From Micromonospora lutea (GTDB lineage: Bacteria > Actinomycetota > Actinomycetes > Mycobacteriales > Micromonosporaceae), in the NCBI RefSeq assembly GCF_016863535.1, contig NZ_BOPB01000009.1, positions 124,001 through 188,000 of the forward strand: 64,000 nt of DNA. Reading direction: 5' to 3'. Below the pieces are notes generated by a model. The model searched no databases and was not told the DNA's origin. It worked only from the letters and a program-made list of their open reading frames with translations. The position numbers were made by a program, and so were the translations under genes. Numbering within the stretch: position 1 is the first letter of the stretch; the number at the start of each line of letters is the position of its first letter. Shown here piece after piece: positions 10,300-18,839 of the stretch.

Positions 10300-11339
10300 T
10301 GGGCCCGTCTGCGGGGCGGCGCAGGCCCGTCGCAGCCCGCCCCGACGAGTCAGCGCTGCGCGTGGTCGGCGCCCCCACCGGGCGCGGACTTCCGCTTGAG
10401 GTCCGGCCCGACGCCGTGGGTGTGTCGCTCCTCGCCTATGCCGAGGCGTACCCGCAGACGCTGCGGGGTTGGTTGCACCAGGCCGGCGCGGTGCTCTTCC
10501 GCGGCTTCGACGTGACGCTGGAGATGTTCGCCGCGGTGGCCCGCGCGTTGGCCGGGGACCCGGTGCCGTACCTGGAACGCTCGTCGCCGCGTACCGAGAT
10601 CGTCAACGGCGTCTACACCTCCACCGAGTACCCGGCGGACCAGACGATCCCGCTGCACAACGAGAATTCGTACCAGCGGGTCTTCCCCGGATTATTGATC
10701 TTCGGTTGTCAGGTGGCGGCCGAGCGGGGCGGACAGACCCCGGTCGCGGACGTACGGCGGGTCCTCGCGGCCATCCCGCCCGACGTCGTCGCGCCGTTCG
10801 CCGAGCACGGCGTCATGTACGTCCGCAACTTCGGCGGCGGGCTGGGCCTGTCGTGGCAGGAAGTCTTCCAGACCACCAGCCGCGACCAGGTGAGCCGGTA
10901 CTGCGTGGAGCACGGCATTGAGGCAGAGTGGCGCGACGACGGTGGCCTGCGCACGCGGCAGGTACGTCCGGCGCTGGCGACCCACCCGATCACCGGTGAG
11001 CGTGTGTGGTTCAACCATGCGCTCTTCTTCAACGGCTACTGCCTACCCGAACCGGTACGCGCGGCTCTGCTCGCCGACGCCGCGCACGAGGACCTGCCCA
11101 GCCACACCTACTACGGCGACGGGCGGCCCATCCCCGACGAGGCCCTGGCCGCTATCGCTGAGGCGTACGCGGCGGAGGAGGTGGCGGTCGACTGGCGTCC
11201 GGGTGACGTACTGCTCGTCGACAACCTGCTGGCGTCGCATGGACGCCGCCCGTTCACCGGCGCGCGTCGGGTCATGGTGAGCATGGCCGACCCGGTCGAC
11301 TGGGACGCCGTGGGTACACCGGCGCAGGGCCGCGCATGA
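10296..11339 (+). CDS. TauD/SyrP-type Fe(II)/2-oxoglutarate dioxygenase
   Basis: 347 residues, overlapping the oxidase protein by 4 nt (an ATG three bases later is also possible). The iron site reads as LHNENSY (His and Glu of the HxE/D pair) about residues 119-125, and LLASHGRRPFTGARRV near the C-terminus supplies the distal His and the 2-oxoglutarate-binding Arg. The family (TauD/TfdA, SyrP subgroup) hydroxylates unactivated carbons, and SyrP-like members act on amino acids tethered to NRPS carrier proteins. Position inside the NRPS operon points to beta-hydroxylation of a precursor or intermediate, such as the beta-hydroxyhistidine of bleomycins. The cluster also encodes a second, unrelated hydroxylase at 17377, so which one acts on histidine is open. 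Confidence 0.85.
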   Translation: MMGPSAGRRRPVAARPDESALRVVGAPTGRGLPLEVRPDAVGVSLLAYAEAYPQTLRGWLHQAGAVLFRGFDVTLEMFAAVARALAGDPVPYLERSSPRTEIVNGVYTSTEYPADQTIPLHNENSYQRVFPGLLIFGCQVAAERGGQTPVADVRRVLAAIPPDVVAPFAEHGVMYVRNFGGGLGLSWQEVFQTTSRDQVSRYCVEHGIEAEWRDDGGLRTRQVRPALATHPITGERVWFNHALFFNGYCLPEPVRAALLADAAHEDLPSHTYYGDGRPIPDEALAAIAEAYAAEEVAVDWRPGDVLLVDNLLASHGRRPFTGARRVMVSMADPVDWDAVGTPAQGRA

Positions 11340-12691
11340 CGTGCCCACGGCCGGACACCTCGCGTGAGGCGAGCTACCTTCAGGACGCGAAGTGGCCACA
11401 CCGACACGGTGCCACGGGCATCCTGCGCGCGTTGCGCATCTGTGGCGAGCTTCCGGTCGCTCGTCTGCGGGCGGCGGTCACCGAGGTCAGCACAGCTCTA
11501 CCGGTGCTGACCTGGAACGCGGTCGTCGACGGTGCCCGGTTGCGGTTCCGGCCCGGCACCGGCCCGACCTTCGTCGAGCTGGCGACGCAGGATGGCGAAT
11601 CCGCAGCGGTGGCGCTGCTGCGCGCGGAGCGGGACCGCCCGGTCGCGGCCGAGCGCGACGCGATGGTGCGGTTCCTGTTCATCCGGTGCGGCCCCGCAGA
11701 GTCGGTGCTCGGCCTGGTCGCCGACGAACTGCTGCTCGACGAGCGCGCCGTCTACCACGTGCTCGCCGCCGTGATGGAGTGCTACGCCGGCAGATTCCGT
11801 CCGGAGCACCACCGCGACATCACCACCATGGCGACGTTCGAACCGCTCACCGACGCGGCGCGGGCGAACCGCCGGACGTGGTGGAGCCGCTGGTTGGCCG
11901 CCGGGCCGGCCAACGGTGGGTGGGTGGACGCCGCTGACGGGTGGTCGGCCGAGACTGTCACGCGGCGACTGGACGTCCCGGGACCCCGGTGGCGGGCGCT
12001 GGCCGCGGTGGGCGGGACGTTGCGCGACAACGGCTCCATGGCGGTCCTCGCGCTGGTCGCGTGGGCGTTGCGGGACAGCGGCCCCGACCACGGCGCGGCC
12101 GACCAGCGTGCCGTCGAGCTGGCCACCGTCCTCGACCTGCGCGACATCCTGGGCCTGGGCGACATCGTCGGTCCGTTGACCGACCGGGTCGTGCTCCGGG
12201 TCGACCTGCCCTCCGACGCCGGGGCCGGGCCCTCGTTCCGGGAGCTGCTACGCCGGGCGCAGGCAGGACTGCTGCGCTCGGTGACGCACTACCTGCCGTA
12301 CCCGGAGCTGATCGGCCTCGGTCTGGAGCTGGAGCTGATCGACCCGGTTCGCCCAGCGGCCCGGTGGGGCGCACAGGTCCACCTCTGCCGCAACCCGCCC
12401 CGTAGCGGACCCGCGCGCGATGCCGGCACCGCGGAGGTCCTCGGCGCGGAGGTCGAGCTGTTCCGCGAATCGGATCTACTCGCCGGGAGCGTCGCGCCGT
12501 CCCTACCGCACTGGGACGGCAGTTGGCTGAACATCCACATCGGTGAGAGTGACGGCGGCACCGCCGTGTTGGCCGAGGCGATGGGGCCCGACGCGGAACA
12601 TCACGCCGATCGTCTCGTGCGCGACCTCGGGTGGCTGATAGAGCAGGCCGAGGCGGACCCCGACGCACCTCTGACCACGAACGCACCCTGA
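11336..12691 (+). CDS. Free-standing degenerate condensation-domain protein
   Basis: 451 residues, coupled to the previous gene by an ATGA overlap. Overall length and motif order fit a single NRPS condensation domain: a C1-like opening (EASYLQDAKWP, about 11-21), a central core, and a C-terminal half with DxRD-like and acceptor-side elements. The catalytic HHxxxDG is replaced by DELLLDE (about residue 130), so both histidines are missing. Discrete C proteins exist in bleomycin-type clusters (BlmXI), where release with a terminal amine is one proposal. With the base absent, this protein may be structural, bind carrier proteins, or use another mechanism. Assignment to the C superfamily is by motif spacing and context, not by a profile search. 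Confidence 0.7.
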   Translation: MTCPRPDTSREASYLQDAKWPHRHGATGILRALRICGELPVARLRAAVTEVSTALPVLTWNAVVDGARLRFRPGTGPTFVELATQDGESAAVALLRAERDRPVAAERDAMVRFLFIRCGPAESVLGLVADELLLDERAVYHVLAAVMECYAGRFRPEHHRDITTMATFEPLTDAARANRRTWWSRWLAAGPANGGWVDAADGWSAETVTRRLDVPGPRWRALAAVGGTLRDNGSMAVLALVAWALRDSGPDHGAADQRAVELATVLDLRDILGLGDIVGPLTDRVVLRVDLPSDAGAGPSFRELLRRAQAGLLRSVTHYLPYPELIGLGLELELIDPVRPAARWGAQVHLCRNPPRSGPARDAGTAEVLGAEVELFRESDLLAGSVAPSLPHWDGSWLNIHIGESDGGTAVLAEAMGPDAEHHADRLVRDLGWLIEQAEADPDAPLTTNAP

Positions 12692-12724
12692 CAGAAGTCA
12701 CGACCCGAGAGACAGGAGTGGATG

Positions 12725-13303
12725 ATGACCGAATCGGTCGACGAGGTCGAGCAGACCTTTCACGTGGTGGTCAACCACGAGGAGCAGTACTCGCTCTGGC
12801 CGGTCGGCCAGGCGCTGCCGGCCGGCTGGCGGGAGGCGGGTCGGACCGGGACTCAGGCCGAGTGCGTCAGCTACATCGACGAGGTGTGGACCGACATGCG
12901 CCCGCTGAGCCTGCGCCGCTTCATGGCGGAGCACGCGGACGACGAGGACGTCATCGAGCCCGTGGCGGACGAGGAGCCGTCGTTGGTGGACCGGCTCAGC
13001 GTCGGCTCGCACCCGGTGCGGGCCAGCCTCGCCCCAGGACAGGGCGCGGTGCAGCTCAAAGAGGCCATTGACCACGGGTACGTCTTCGTGCGGTTCACCG
13101 AAACGCAGGGCGGCACCGAACTGGGGGTGCGGATCGACGCCGAGGCCAGCCGACTGCAGGGCGCCGACTTCGCCGCCGGTACCGGCGAGGTGCACCTGGC
13201 GGGAACGCTGAACCTGGACTTCGAGCCCGTCCGGTGCCTGGCCCGGATCGACCTGGCGACCCTGACCGGAGAAGGCAGTCTTGCGCGTATCGACGGATCT
13301 TGA
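12725..13303 (+). CDS. MbtH-like NRPS accessory protein with extra C-terminal domain
   Basis: The first 75 residues are a textbook MbtH protein (NHEEQYSLWP, PAGWREAG, ECVSYIDEVWTDMRP, SLRRF), a chaperone that binds A domains and is needed for their folding and activity. MbtH proteins normally stop at 60-80 residues. This one continues to 192, with a linker rich in Asp/Glu and then about 110 residues of alternating hydrophobic, beta-looking sequence (for example YVFVRFTETQGG, GEVHLAGTLNLDF) that I do not recognise. AGGAG at 12714-12718 is 6 nt from the ATG at 12725 and only 3 nt from the ATG at 12722, favouring the later start. The short 33-nt gap before it is one of only two gaps in the cluster. 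The function of the extension is unknown. Confidence 0.88.
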   Translation: MTESVDEVEQTFHVVVNHEEQYSLWPVGQALPAGWREAGRTGTQAECVSYIDEVWTDMRPLSLRRFMAEHADDEDVIEPVADEEPSLVDRLSVGSHPVRASLAPGQGAVQLKEAIDHGYVFVRFTETQGGTELGVRIDAEASRLQGADFAAGTGEVHLAGTLNLDFEPVRCLARIDLATLTGEGSLARIDGS

Positions 13304-14465
13304 CCCGCCGCCGCAGGCACGGCGGGTCTGTCTCTTCGCGCAGCTCGACCGGCCAGGGCTGGGTGACATGGTGCAGCGCAACATCCTGCTGGGACTGCTG
13401 CGTCGTGCCTATCCGGACGCGGTCATCACGTTGGTGGTCGGCACGGGTCTTGCCGCGCGCTTCGCCGGGCTGCTGCCCGCACACACCTACGCCACGGACG
13501 TCCTGTGCTGCCCCGACCCCGGCGACACCGACGAGGGGCGCTGGCGCGTGTTCCGGGAGGAGCTGGCGGAGCGCGGCTTCGACCTGTGTCTGGTCGACCC
13601 GAGCACGAAGGAACTGGACGCGAGCCACGCCCGGGCAGCGGGTATTCCGGTGCGGGTGGCGTTGCCGCGCGGCGGGCGGTCGGCCGGCGACGTGACGCAC
13701 CCGGTACGGGTCGCGGTCTCCGGCGACCTGTACGACTACGCGTGCGCCTTCGCGCGGTCACTCGGTGTCGACGCCCCACCGGCAGGGCAGGCCATGCCGG
13801 CATTGCCGCGCTGGCCCGAAGGGGCGACCGAGCTGACCACGGCCCGGCCGAGGGTCGCCATCCATCCGGGCGGCCAAACACACTGGAACCGCCGCTGGCC
13901 GCTGGAGCGCTACCTGACCCTCGCCGTCCGGCTGGTGGCCGAGAAAGGTGCCAGCATCTACCTTCTGGGCGCCGGTGGCGAGGCCGTGGAGCTGGAACTC
14001 CTGCGCCGAGGGCTCGCCGACCGGTCGCCCGGGGCGACGGTCGTCGTCGACATCGACGGTTCGGTCAACCGCGTGGCGAACCTGCTTGGCGAGATCGACC
14101 TCTTCGTCGGCAACGACTCCGGTCTCGGGCACGTGGCGGCGGCGGTGGGCACCCCTAGCGTGATCGTCTACGGGCCGAGCGGGACCGAACGGCTGTGGGC
14201 GCGGGTGTACCCGCACCATCGCGGGGTTTCACTCGGGTACCGCTGCCAGACAATCACCGACGATCAGGACGGCTCGCTCTGGGCGCTCGACGGGGCGACG
14301 CTGACGAGGGGCTGCGAGTACGCCTGCGTGCTGGCGTACCGGGGGCCGGACGGTCCCTATCCACGCTGTCTCACGGCTCTCGACGTCGAGGCTGTCTGGT
14401 CGGCGGTGGCCACACAACTGGCATCGGTCTCGGCGGTGCGAATGGGGCGGCTCGATGGGAACTGA
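13281..14465 (+). CDS. blmE: Glycosyltransferase family 9, BlmE-like
   Basis: 394 residues from a TTG at 13281, which overlaps the MbtH gene by 23 nt; GGAGAAGG just upstream supports it and no ATG or GTG lies before the conserved N-terminus. The two-domain GT-B fold is suggested by RRVCLFAQLDRPGLGD at the start, HPGGQTHWNRRWP near residue 194 and NDSGLGHVAAAVGTPSVIVYGPS near 278. These are ADP-heptose:LPS heptosyltransferase-type (GT9) signatures, out of place in a Gram-positive except in natural-product clusters. Bleomycin uses a GT of this kind (BlmE) to attach the sugar to beta-hydroxyhistidine. The likely donor is an NDP-sugar made with the epimerase at 22205, and the likely acceptor is the peptide. 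Donor and acceptor are inferred. Confidence 0.85.
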   Translation: MRVSTDLDPPPQARRVCLFAQLDRPGLGDMVQRNILLGLLRRAYPDAVITLVVGTGLAARFAGLLPAHTYATDVLCCPDPGDTDEGRWRVFREELAERGFDLCLVDPSTKELDASHARAAGIPVRVALPRGGRSAGDVTHPVRVAVSGDLYDYACAFARSLGVDAPPAGQAMPALPRWPEGATELTTARPRVAIHPGGQTHWNRRWPLERYLTLAVRLVAEKGASIYLLGAGGEAVELELLRRGLADRSPGATVVVDIDGSVNRVANLLGEIDLFVGNDSGLGHVAAAVGTPSVIVYGPSGTERLWARVYPHHRGVSLGYRCQTITDDQDGSLWALDGATLTRGCEYACVLAYRGPDGPYPRCLTALDVEAVWSAVATQLASVSAVRMGRLDGN

Positions 14466-16083
14466 CCAGGCGCGCCGGGAAGGACGCGTCATCCTGGCCA
14501 TCAACTTCAACCACGACGGCTCGGGGGTGATCCTGGTCGACGGCCGCATCGGAGCGTACGTCAACACGGAACGCTTCTCGCGGCTGAAGAAGCACCCGGG
14601 CCTGCGCGAGGAGGAACTCGACGAGTTGCTCGCCCAGGCCGACGTCGCCCTCACCGACGTCGATCACGTGCTGTTGTGCAACCTGCACAACATGGACTCC
14701 CCGGACGTGCCCAGCCTGCACGGCTCCGACCTGAAGGACACCTGGTTCGAGTTCTGGGTCAACCAGAACAACACCCTCGTCGAGATCCGCGGACACCGCA
14801 TACCCTGCACGGTCAACCCCGACCATCATCTGACGCACGCCGCGAGCGCGTACTACACCTCGCCCGCGGAGACCGGTGTGGCGCTGGCCATCGACCCCAT
14901 CGGTTGCCGCGCCTTCCTCGGTCAGGGCAACCGCCTGCTGCCTCTGCTGCGCAACTACGACGCGTGGTTCAACGCCAACATCGGGTACACCAGCGTCGCG
15001 GCGTACATGTTCGGCTCGGGCATCGTCGGCGCGGGCAAGGTGATGGGGCTGGCCCCGTACGGAGTTCCGGAGCGCGCAGACGACGTCGAGTTCGGCGACG
15101 TGGACACCTTCGAGCAGCTGCTGGCACTGGCGGAGAAGAATCCCAAACGAATCGTCGTCGGTGACCGGGAGCTCAACGCGACGCTTGCCTACTACATCCA
15201 GCTCGGGCTGGAACGCCAGGTCCGGGCCGTGTTCCGGGACCTGTCCGAGGTGTGCGCCCGCAACGGACTGGACCGCACGATCAGCTACGCGGGCGGCACG
15301 TCGCTCAACGCGATCGCCAATCACAAGGCACTTCTCGCCTCGGACTTCGAGCGCCTGCACCAGCATCCCGCGTGCGGCGACGATGGCACGTCGATCGGCG
15401 CCGCGTTGTGGTACTGGCACCACGTCCTGGGCCACGAGCGGACCACGTACGCTCCGGCCGACCTGATGTACTCCATCCGCCAGTACGGGCCGTTTGACGT
15501 CCGTGCCGCTCTCGACCAGCACGCCGGTCAGATCCAGGTGACCGAGGTACCCGATGTGGCGAACGCCGCGGCGGAGCTGATCTGCGACGGTGCGATCGTC
15601 GGCTGGTTCGACGGTGCGTCCGAGGTGGGACCACGCGCCCTGGGGCATCGCAGCATGCTCGCCGACCCGCGTGATCGGGGCATGGTCGACCGACTCAACA
15701 GCAGGGTCAAGTTCCGGGAGGCGTTCCGGCCGTTTGCCCCGTCCGTGCTCCGGGAGCATGCCGCCGAGTGGTTCGACATCGATCACAGCCCGTTCATGCT
15801 CAGTGCCGGCAGGGTCCGCCGGTCGGGCGCACCGGCGATCACCCACGTGGACGGCACGGCGCGGATCCAGACCGTGGACCGCGCCGACAACCCCGCGTAC
15901 CACCGTCTCATCGAAGCCGTGCATGAACGCACCGGAATCCCGCTCGTGCTCAACACGAGCCTGAACACCAAGGGCGAACCAATCGTGGAAACACCGACTG
16001 ACGCGCTCCGCACACTGTTGTCGTCCGAGATGGACTGCCTGGCACTGCCGGGCATGATCGTGCGGAAGAGGGGTGCCGCGTGA
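14455..16083 (+). CDS. blmD: Carbamoyltransferase (NodU/CmcH/TobZ family), BlmD-like
   Basis: 542 residues, overlapping the glycosyltransferase by 11 nt. Family signatures are clear: an N-terminal Kae1/ASKHA-type part with metal-binding HHLTHAASAYY near residue 124 and GAGKVMGLAPYG, then ISYAGGTSLNAIAN, and a YrdC-linked C-terminal part with GASEVGPRALGHRS and KFREAFRPFAPS. These enzymes build carbamoyl-AMP from carbamoyl phosphate and ATP and pass the carbamoyl group to a hydroxyl. In bleomycin, BlmD carbamoylates the mannose of the disaccharide. Placement between a glycosyltransferase and other tailoring genes fits a carbamoylated sugar. Whether carbamoylation precedes or follows glycosylation is not visible. 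Confidence 0.92.
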   Translation: MGTDQARREGRVILAINFNHDGSGVILVDGRIGAYVNTERFSRLKKHPGLREEELDELLAQADVALTDVDHVLLCNLHNMDSPDVPSLHGSDLKDTWFEFWVNQNNTLVEIRGHRIPCTVNPDHHLTHAASAYYTSPAETGVALAIDPIGCRAFLGQGNRLLPLLRNYDAWFNANIGYTSVAAYMFGSGIVGAGKVMGLAPYGVPERADDVEFGDVDTFEQLLALAEKNPKRIVVGDRELNATLAYYIQLGLERQVRAVFRDLSEVCARNGLDRTISYAGGTSLNAIANHKALLASDFERLHQHPACGDDGTSIGAALWYWHHVLGHERTTYAPADLMYSIRQYGPFDVRAALDQHAGQIQVTEVPDVANAAAELICDGAIVGWFDGASEVGPRALGHRSMLADPRDRGMVDRLNSRVKFREAFRPFAPSVLREHAAEWFDIDHSPFMLSAGRVRRSGAPAITHVDGTARIQTVDRADNPAYHRLIEAVHERTGIPLVLNTSLNTKGEPIVETPTDALRTLLSSEMDCLALPGMIVRKRGAA

Positions 16084-17345
16084 CGACCGCCGGTCCGATG
16101 TCCCCGGCGAAGCTGCTCTCGGTGGTGGCCGACGGGCTCTCGGGGCTGCGCGACCAGCCACTGGCGCTGTACGTGCACATCCCGTTCTGCGCGAGCAAGT
16201 GCCACTTCTGTGACTGGGTGGCAGACGTGCCCGTCCAGCGGCTGCGTACCGACGCGGCTGGGCGCTGGCCGTACGTCACCGCGCTGTGTGACCAGATCCG
16301 CTTCTACGGGCCCCAGTTGACCGGCCTCGGCTATCGACCGACCGTCATGTACTGGGGCGGCGGCACCCCGACCCGCCTGGAGCCGGAGGAGATGCGGGCC
16401 GTCCACGAGGCGTTGGACGAGTCGTTCGACCTCTCCGGGCTGCGTCAGTGGTCGATGGAGACCACGCCGAACGACCTCACTGCGGCAAAGCTCGAGACCA
16501 TGCTGGCGATGGGTGTCAACCGCGTCAGCGTGGGCGTCCAGTCGCTCAGTGCGGAGCAGTTGCGTCGGGCGGGCCGGGCACACACGCACGATCAGGCGCT
16601 CGCCGCGATCGGCACGCTGCGTGCCGGCGGCATGGACAACTTCAACGTCGACCTGATCAGCAGCTTTCCGACCGAGACTGACTCGACCGAGCTGGCCGCC
16701 ACGCTGCGGGAGATCCTCGCGTTGGACCCGCCGCACGTGTCGGTCTACCCGTACCGGGCGACCCGCAACACCGTCATGGCCATGCAGCTCGACCGGCAGG
16801 TCCTGCAGGCGTGGACGGCGTCCTCGATGATCGCGTCGTACGAGCTGGCGATGCGGATGCTCACCGAGGCCGGTTATGGCGAGTACTGCCATGGCTACTG
16901 GGTGCGCCGCCCCGAGGACGAGGACTTCGACGGCAACTTCAAGTACGACCTCGCCGGGGACAAGATCGGGTTCGGCAGCGGAACCGAGTCGATCCTCGGT
17001 CACCATCGGCTGCTCAGCTCCGGCGACGGGTACGCCGGCTACCTACGCGACCCCCGCGTGTTCCCGATGGTCGAGCGGTTCTCACTGGAGCGCCCCGAGG
17101 CCATGACCGCTCTGATCGGCGGGGCACTGATGACCCGGGAGGGCGTCAACTTCGCCCGGTTCGCACGCCTGACCGGGTTGGACTTCTCCGACGTCCGGCG
17201 TACCCCGTTCATGGCCGGCTGGCTGGATCTGCTGACCCGGTGCGGCGGCGAGTTCATCGAGGACGAGCAGGGCTTTCGCATGGTGCCTGAGGTCATCCAC
17301 AAGGCGTACATCACCCACCTGGCCTACATGACGAGCACGGCCTGA
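16080..17345 (+). CDS. HemN-like radical SAM protein, candidate C-methyltransferase
   Basis: 421 residues from a GTG in a GTGA overlap. The radical SAM cluster motif is C37-A-S-K-C41-H-F-C44, followed by a SAM-binding MYWGGGTPTRL and the HemN-type VNRVSVGVQSL, so the fold is that of coproporphyrinogen dehydrogenase/HemW relatives. HemN-like proteins in antibiotic clusters include class C radical SAM methyltransferases (NosN, TbtI) that methylate sp2 carbons. Bleomycin-family metabolites carry a methionine-derived methyl on the pyrimidine of pyrimidoblamic acid, so this enzyme is a candidate for that step. True heme biosynthesis is unlikely inside the operon. The C-terminal domain is less conserved to the eye. 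The substrate is inferred. Confidence 0.82.
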   Translation: MTTAGPMSPAKLLSVVADGLSGLRDQPLALYVHIPFCASKCHFCDWVADVPVQRLRTDAAGRWPYVTALCDQIRFYGPQLTGLGYRPTVMYWGGGTPTRLEPEEMRAVHEALDESFDLSGLRQWSMETTPNDLTAAKLETMLAMGVNRVSVGVQSLSAEQLRRAGRAHTHDQALAAIGTLRAGGMDNFNVDLISSFPTETDSTELAATLREILALDPPHVSVYPYRATRNTVMAMQLDRQVLQAWTASSMIASYELAMRMLTEAGYGEYCHGYWVRRPEDEDFDGNFKYDLAGDKIGFGSGTESILGHHRLLSSGDGYAGYLRDPRVFPMVERFSLERPEAMTALIGGALMTREGVNFARFARLTGLDFSDVRRTPFMAGWLDLLTRCGGEFIEDEQGFRMVPEVIHKAYITHLAYMTSTA

Positions 17346-17376
17346 CGCTGGGCCACGGTTAGCCAAAGGAGAGACG

Positions 17377-18306
17377 GTGCGCACTACCGCCACACGCAGA
17401 TCCCAGAAGACCCGGGCCGCGTACAACGATCTCATCGCGGCGTTGATCGCGGAGGGCGCGGACGAAGACGCCCAACGCTGTGCCGAACTCGCGGTGGCAC
17501 AGGGGGTGTGGCGCGATCCGCAGCAACGGCCGGTGCACTACCTGCCGTCGTTGGAACCCCGACCGGTGTACGACGCCGACGCGATGTGGTTCTGCGCCTA
17601 CCTGGAGGAGCACTACCCGATGATCCGGGCCGAACTGGACCGGGTCACGGAGCCCGGCGAGTCGGGCTTCCTCCCGGTCGAGGAACCGTTGCTGCGCGCC
17701 GGTCGCTGGGAGCAGGTGACCCTGTACGAGGGGGGCCAGCGTTTCGACGACGCCTGCGCCCGCTTCCCGGTCACCGCCTCGATCATCGAGGGCATCCCCG
17801 AGGCCACGTCGGCGGGCACCGGTGTGGTGACGTTGTCCTGGTTGTACCCCGGCACGCACATCATGCCGCACTGCGGCGGCTCCAACGCCAGGCTGCGGGT
17901 GCACCTGGGCCTGCGGGTCGGTGGCGGCGAGCGGATGCGCGTCGGCACCGAGACGCTGACCTGGGAGGAGGGCCGCTGCTTCGTCTTCGACGACTCCTTC
18001 GAGCACGAGGTGTGGCACGACGGCGATCAGCCCAGAGTGGTGCTCCTGATGGACGTGGCGCATCCGCAGCTCGACGCCGGGCTACGGGACTTGATCGTGT
18101 CGAGCCAGGTTCCGTTCGAGGACCGAGTCCTCGGGTTCTGCACTGAACGGGGCATTCGGCGGGTGGCGGTGGCCGGGGAGGCGGTGACGGCGACGCTCGC
18201 TGAGGGCCCCGCCAGCCAGGTCATTCGCTACCTGCGGGAGCGCGGGGCGGTCGCCGCCGAGCTGACCGAGGACGGCATCTCGTTCCAGACGGACGAGGCG
18301 CAGTGA
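17377..18306 (+). CDS. Aspartyl/asparaginyl beta-hydroxylase family oxygenase
   Basis: 309 residues starting at GTG 17377, with AAAGGAG 6 nt upstream in a 31-nt gap. The core (about 145-230) matches the AspH family: PGTHIMPHCGGSN (first His, residue 165), ARLRVHLGLRV with the 2-oxoglutarate-binding Arg, and FDDSFEHEVWHDG (second His, 210). These are Fe(II)/2-oxoglutarate enzymes. Bacterial members in NRPS clusters hydroxylate free or carrier-bound amino acids at the beta carbon. This is a second candidate, with the TauD-like protein at 10296, for beta-hydroxylation of histidine or another precursor. The N-terminal 130 residues look like a helical (TPR-like) region, as in other family members. 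The last 80 residues form an extra domain I cannot place. Confidence 0.85.
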   Translation: MRTTATRRSQKTRAAYNDLIAALIAEGADEDAQRCAELAVAQGVWRDPQQRPVHYLPSLEPRPVYDADAMWFCAYLEEHYPMIRAELDRVTEPGESGFLPVEEPLLRAGRWEQVTLYEGGQRFDDACARFPVTASIIEGIPEATSAGTGVVTLSWLYPGTHIMPHCGGSNARLRVHLGLRVGGGERMRVGTETLTWEEGRCFVFDDSFEHEVWHDGDQPRVVLLMDVAHPQLDAGLRDLIVSSQVPFEDRVLGFCTERGIRRVAVAGEAVTATLAEGPASQVIRYLRERGAVAAELTEDGISFQTDEAQ

Positions 18307-18320
18307 GCGAGGAGAGGGAC

Positions 18321-18839
18321 ATGGGAGACAACGGGTCGTCCGGCCGTGACGCGGCGGGCTGGGCGGCGCTGGACCGCGCGGCAGCCGCCGGCGACATCGA
18401 TCAGGTCACCGCGCTTCTCGGCCGTGGTGAGGACCCATTGGCCACCGGGCCGGACGGGCGCAGCCCTTACCAGATCGCGCTGGCGGCGGGACACCTGGAG
18501 GTGGCGACGGTGCTTCGCGCGGCGGAGGACGCCGCCAGCGGTGATCCGGTGGATCGCGGCTGGCGGCCGTACTGCCGGGGGTATCTGCTCGGCGCGCTGC
18601 GGAGGTTCCCGGCGTGGCGGGAGGAGACGGACGGCGACCCGCTCGGCGACGACGCCGTGGTGTACCTGCACGACGACCTGAGTGTCACGGTCACCCCGTG
18701 GCCCGGTGATGGCGTGCTGTTCGATGGTACGGCCGACGGTTGGGCCGCCTTCTGCACCGGACAGCTGGGCTTCGCCGTGCCGGATGATCTCGCACTGGCC
18801 GCTGCGGCCAAGGCCGCCGAGGGTCCGGCCGACGGATGA
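18321..18839 (+). CDS. Ankyrin-like small protein of the cluster
   Basis: 172 residues from ATG 18321, with GAGGAGAGG 3-5 nt upstream; a GTG at 18303 would add six residues and overlap the previous stop. The N-terminal half has about two ankyrin-like helices-plus-turn units (WAALDRAAAAGDIDQVTALL, then GRSPYQIALAAGHLEVATVL). The C-terminal half (about 80-165) is an acidic, Trp- and Gly-containing segment without a known motif. It overlaps the next gene by 4 nt, so it is translated with the A-PCP protein. Ankyrin modules mediate protein-protein contacts, so a scaffold or adaptor role in the assembly line is possible but unproven. Confidence 0.78.
   Translation: MGDNGSSGRDAAGWAALDRAAAAGDIDQVTALLGRGEDPLATGPDGRSPYQIALAAGHLEVATVLRAAEDAASGDPVDRGWRPYCRGYLLGALRRFPAWREETDGDPLGDDAVVYLHDDLSVTVTPWPGDGVLFDGTADGWAAFCTGQLGFAVPDDLALAAAAKAAEGPADG

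Noticed and set aside
16080..17345. Oxygen-independent coproporphyrinogen III dehydrogenase for heme synthesis
   Set aside because: It is embedded and translationally coupled within the biosynthetic operon, where a tailoring role is more likely. Not fully excluded.
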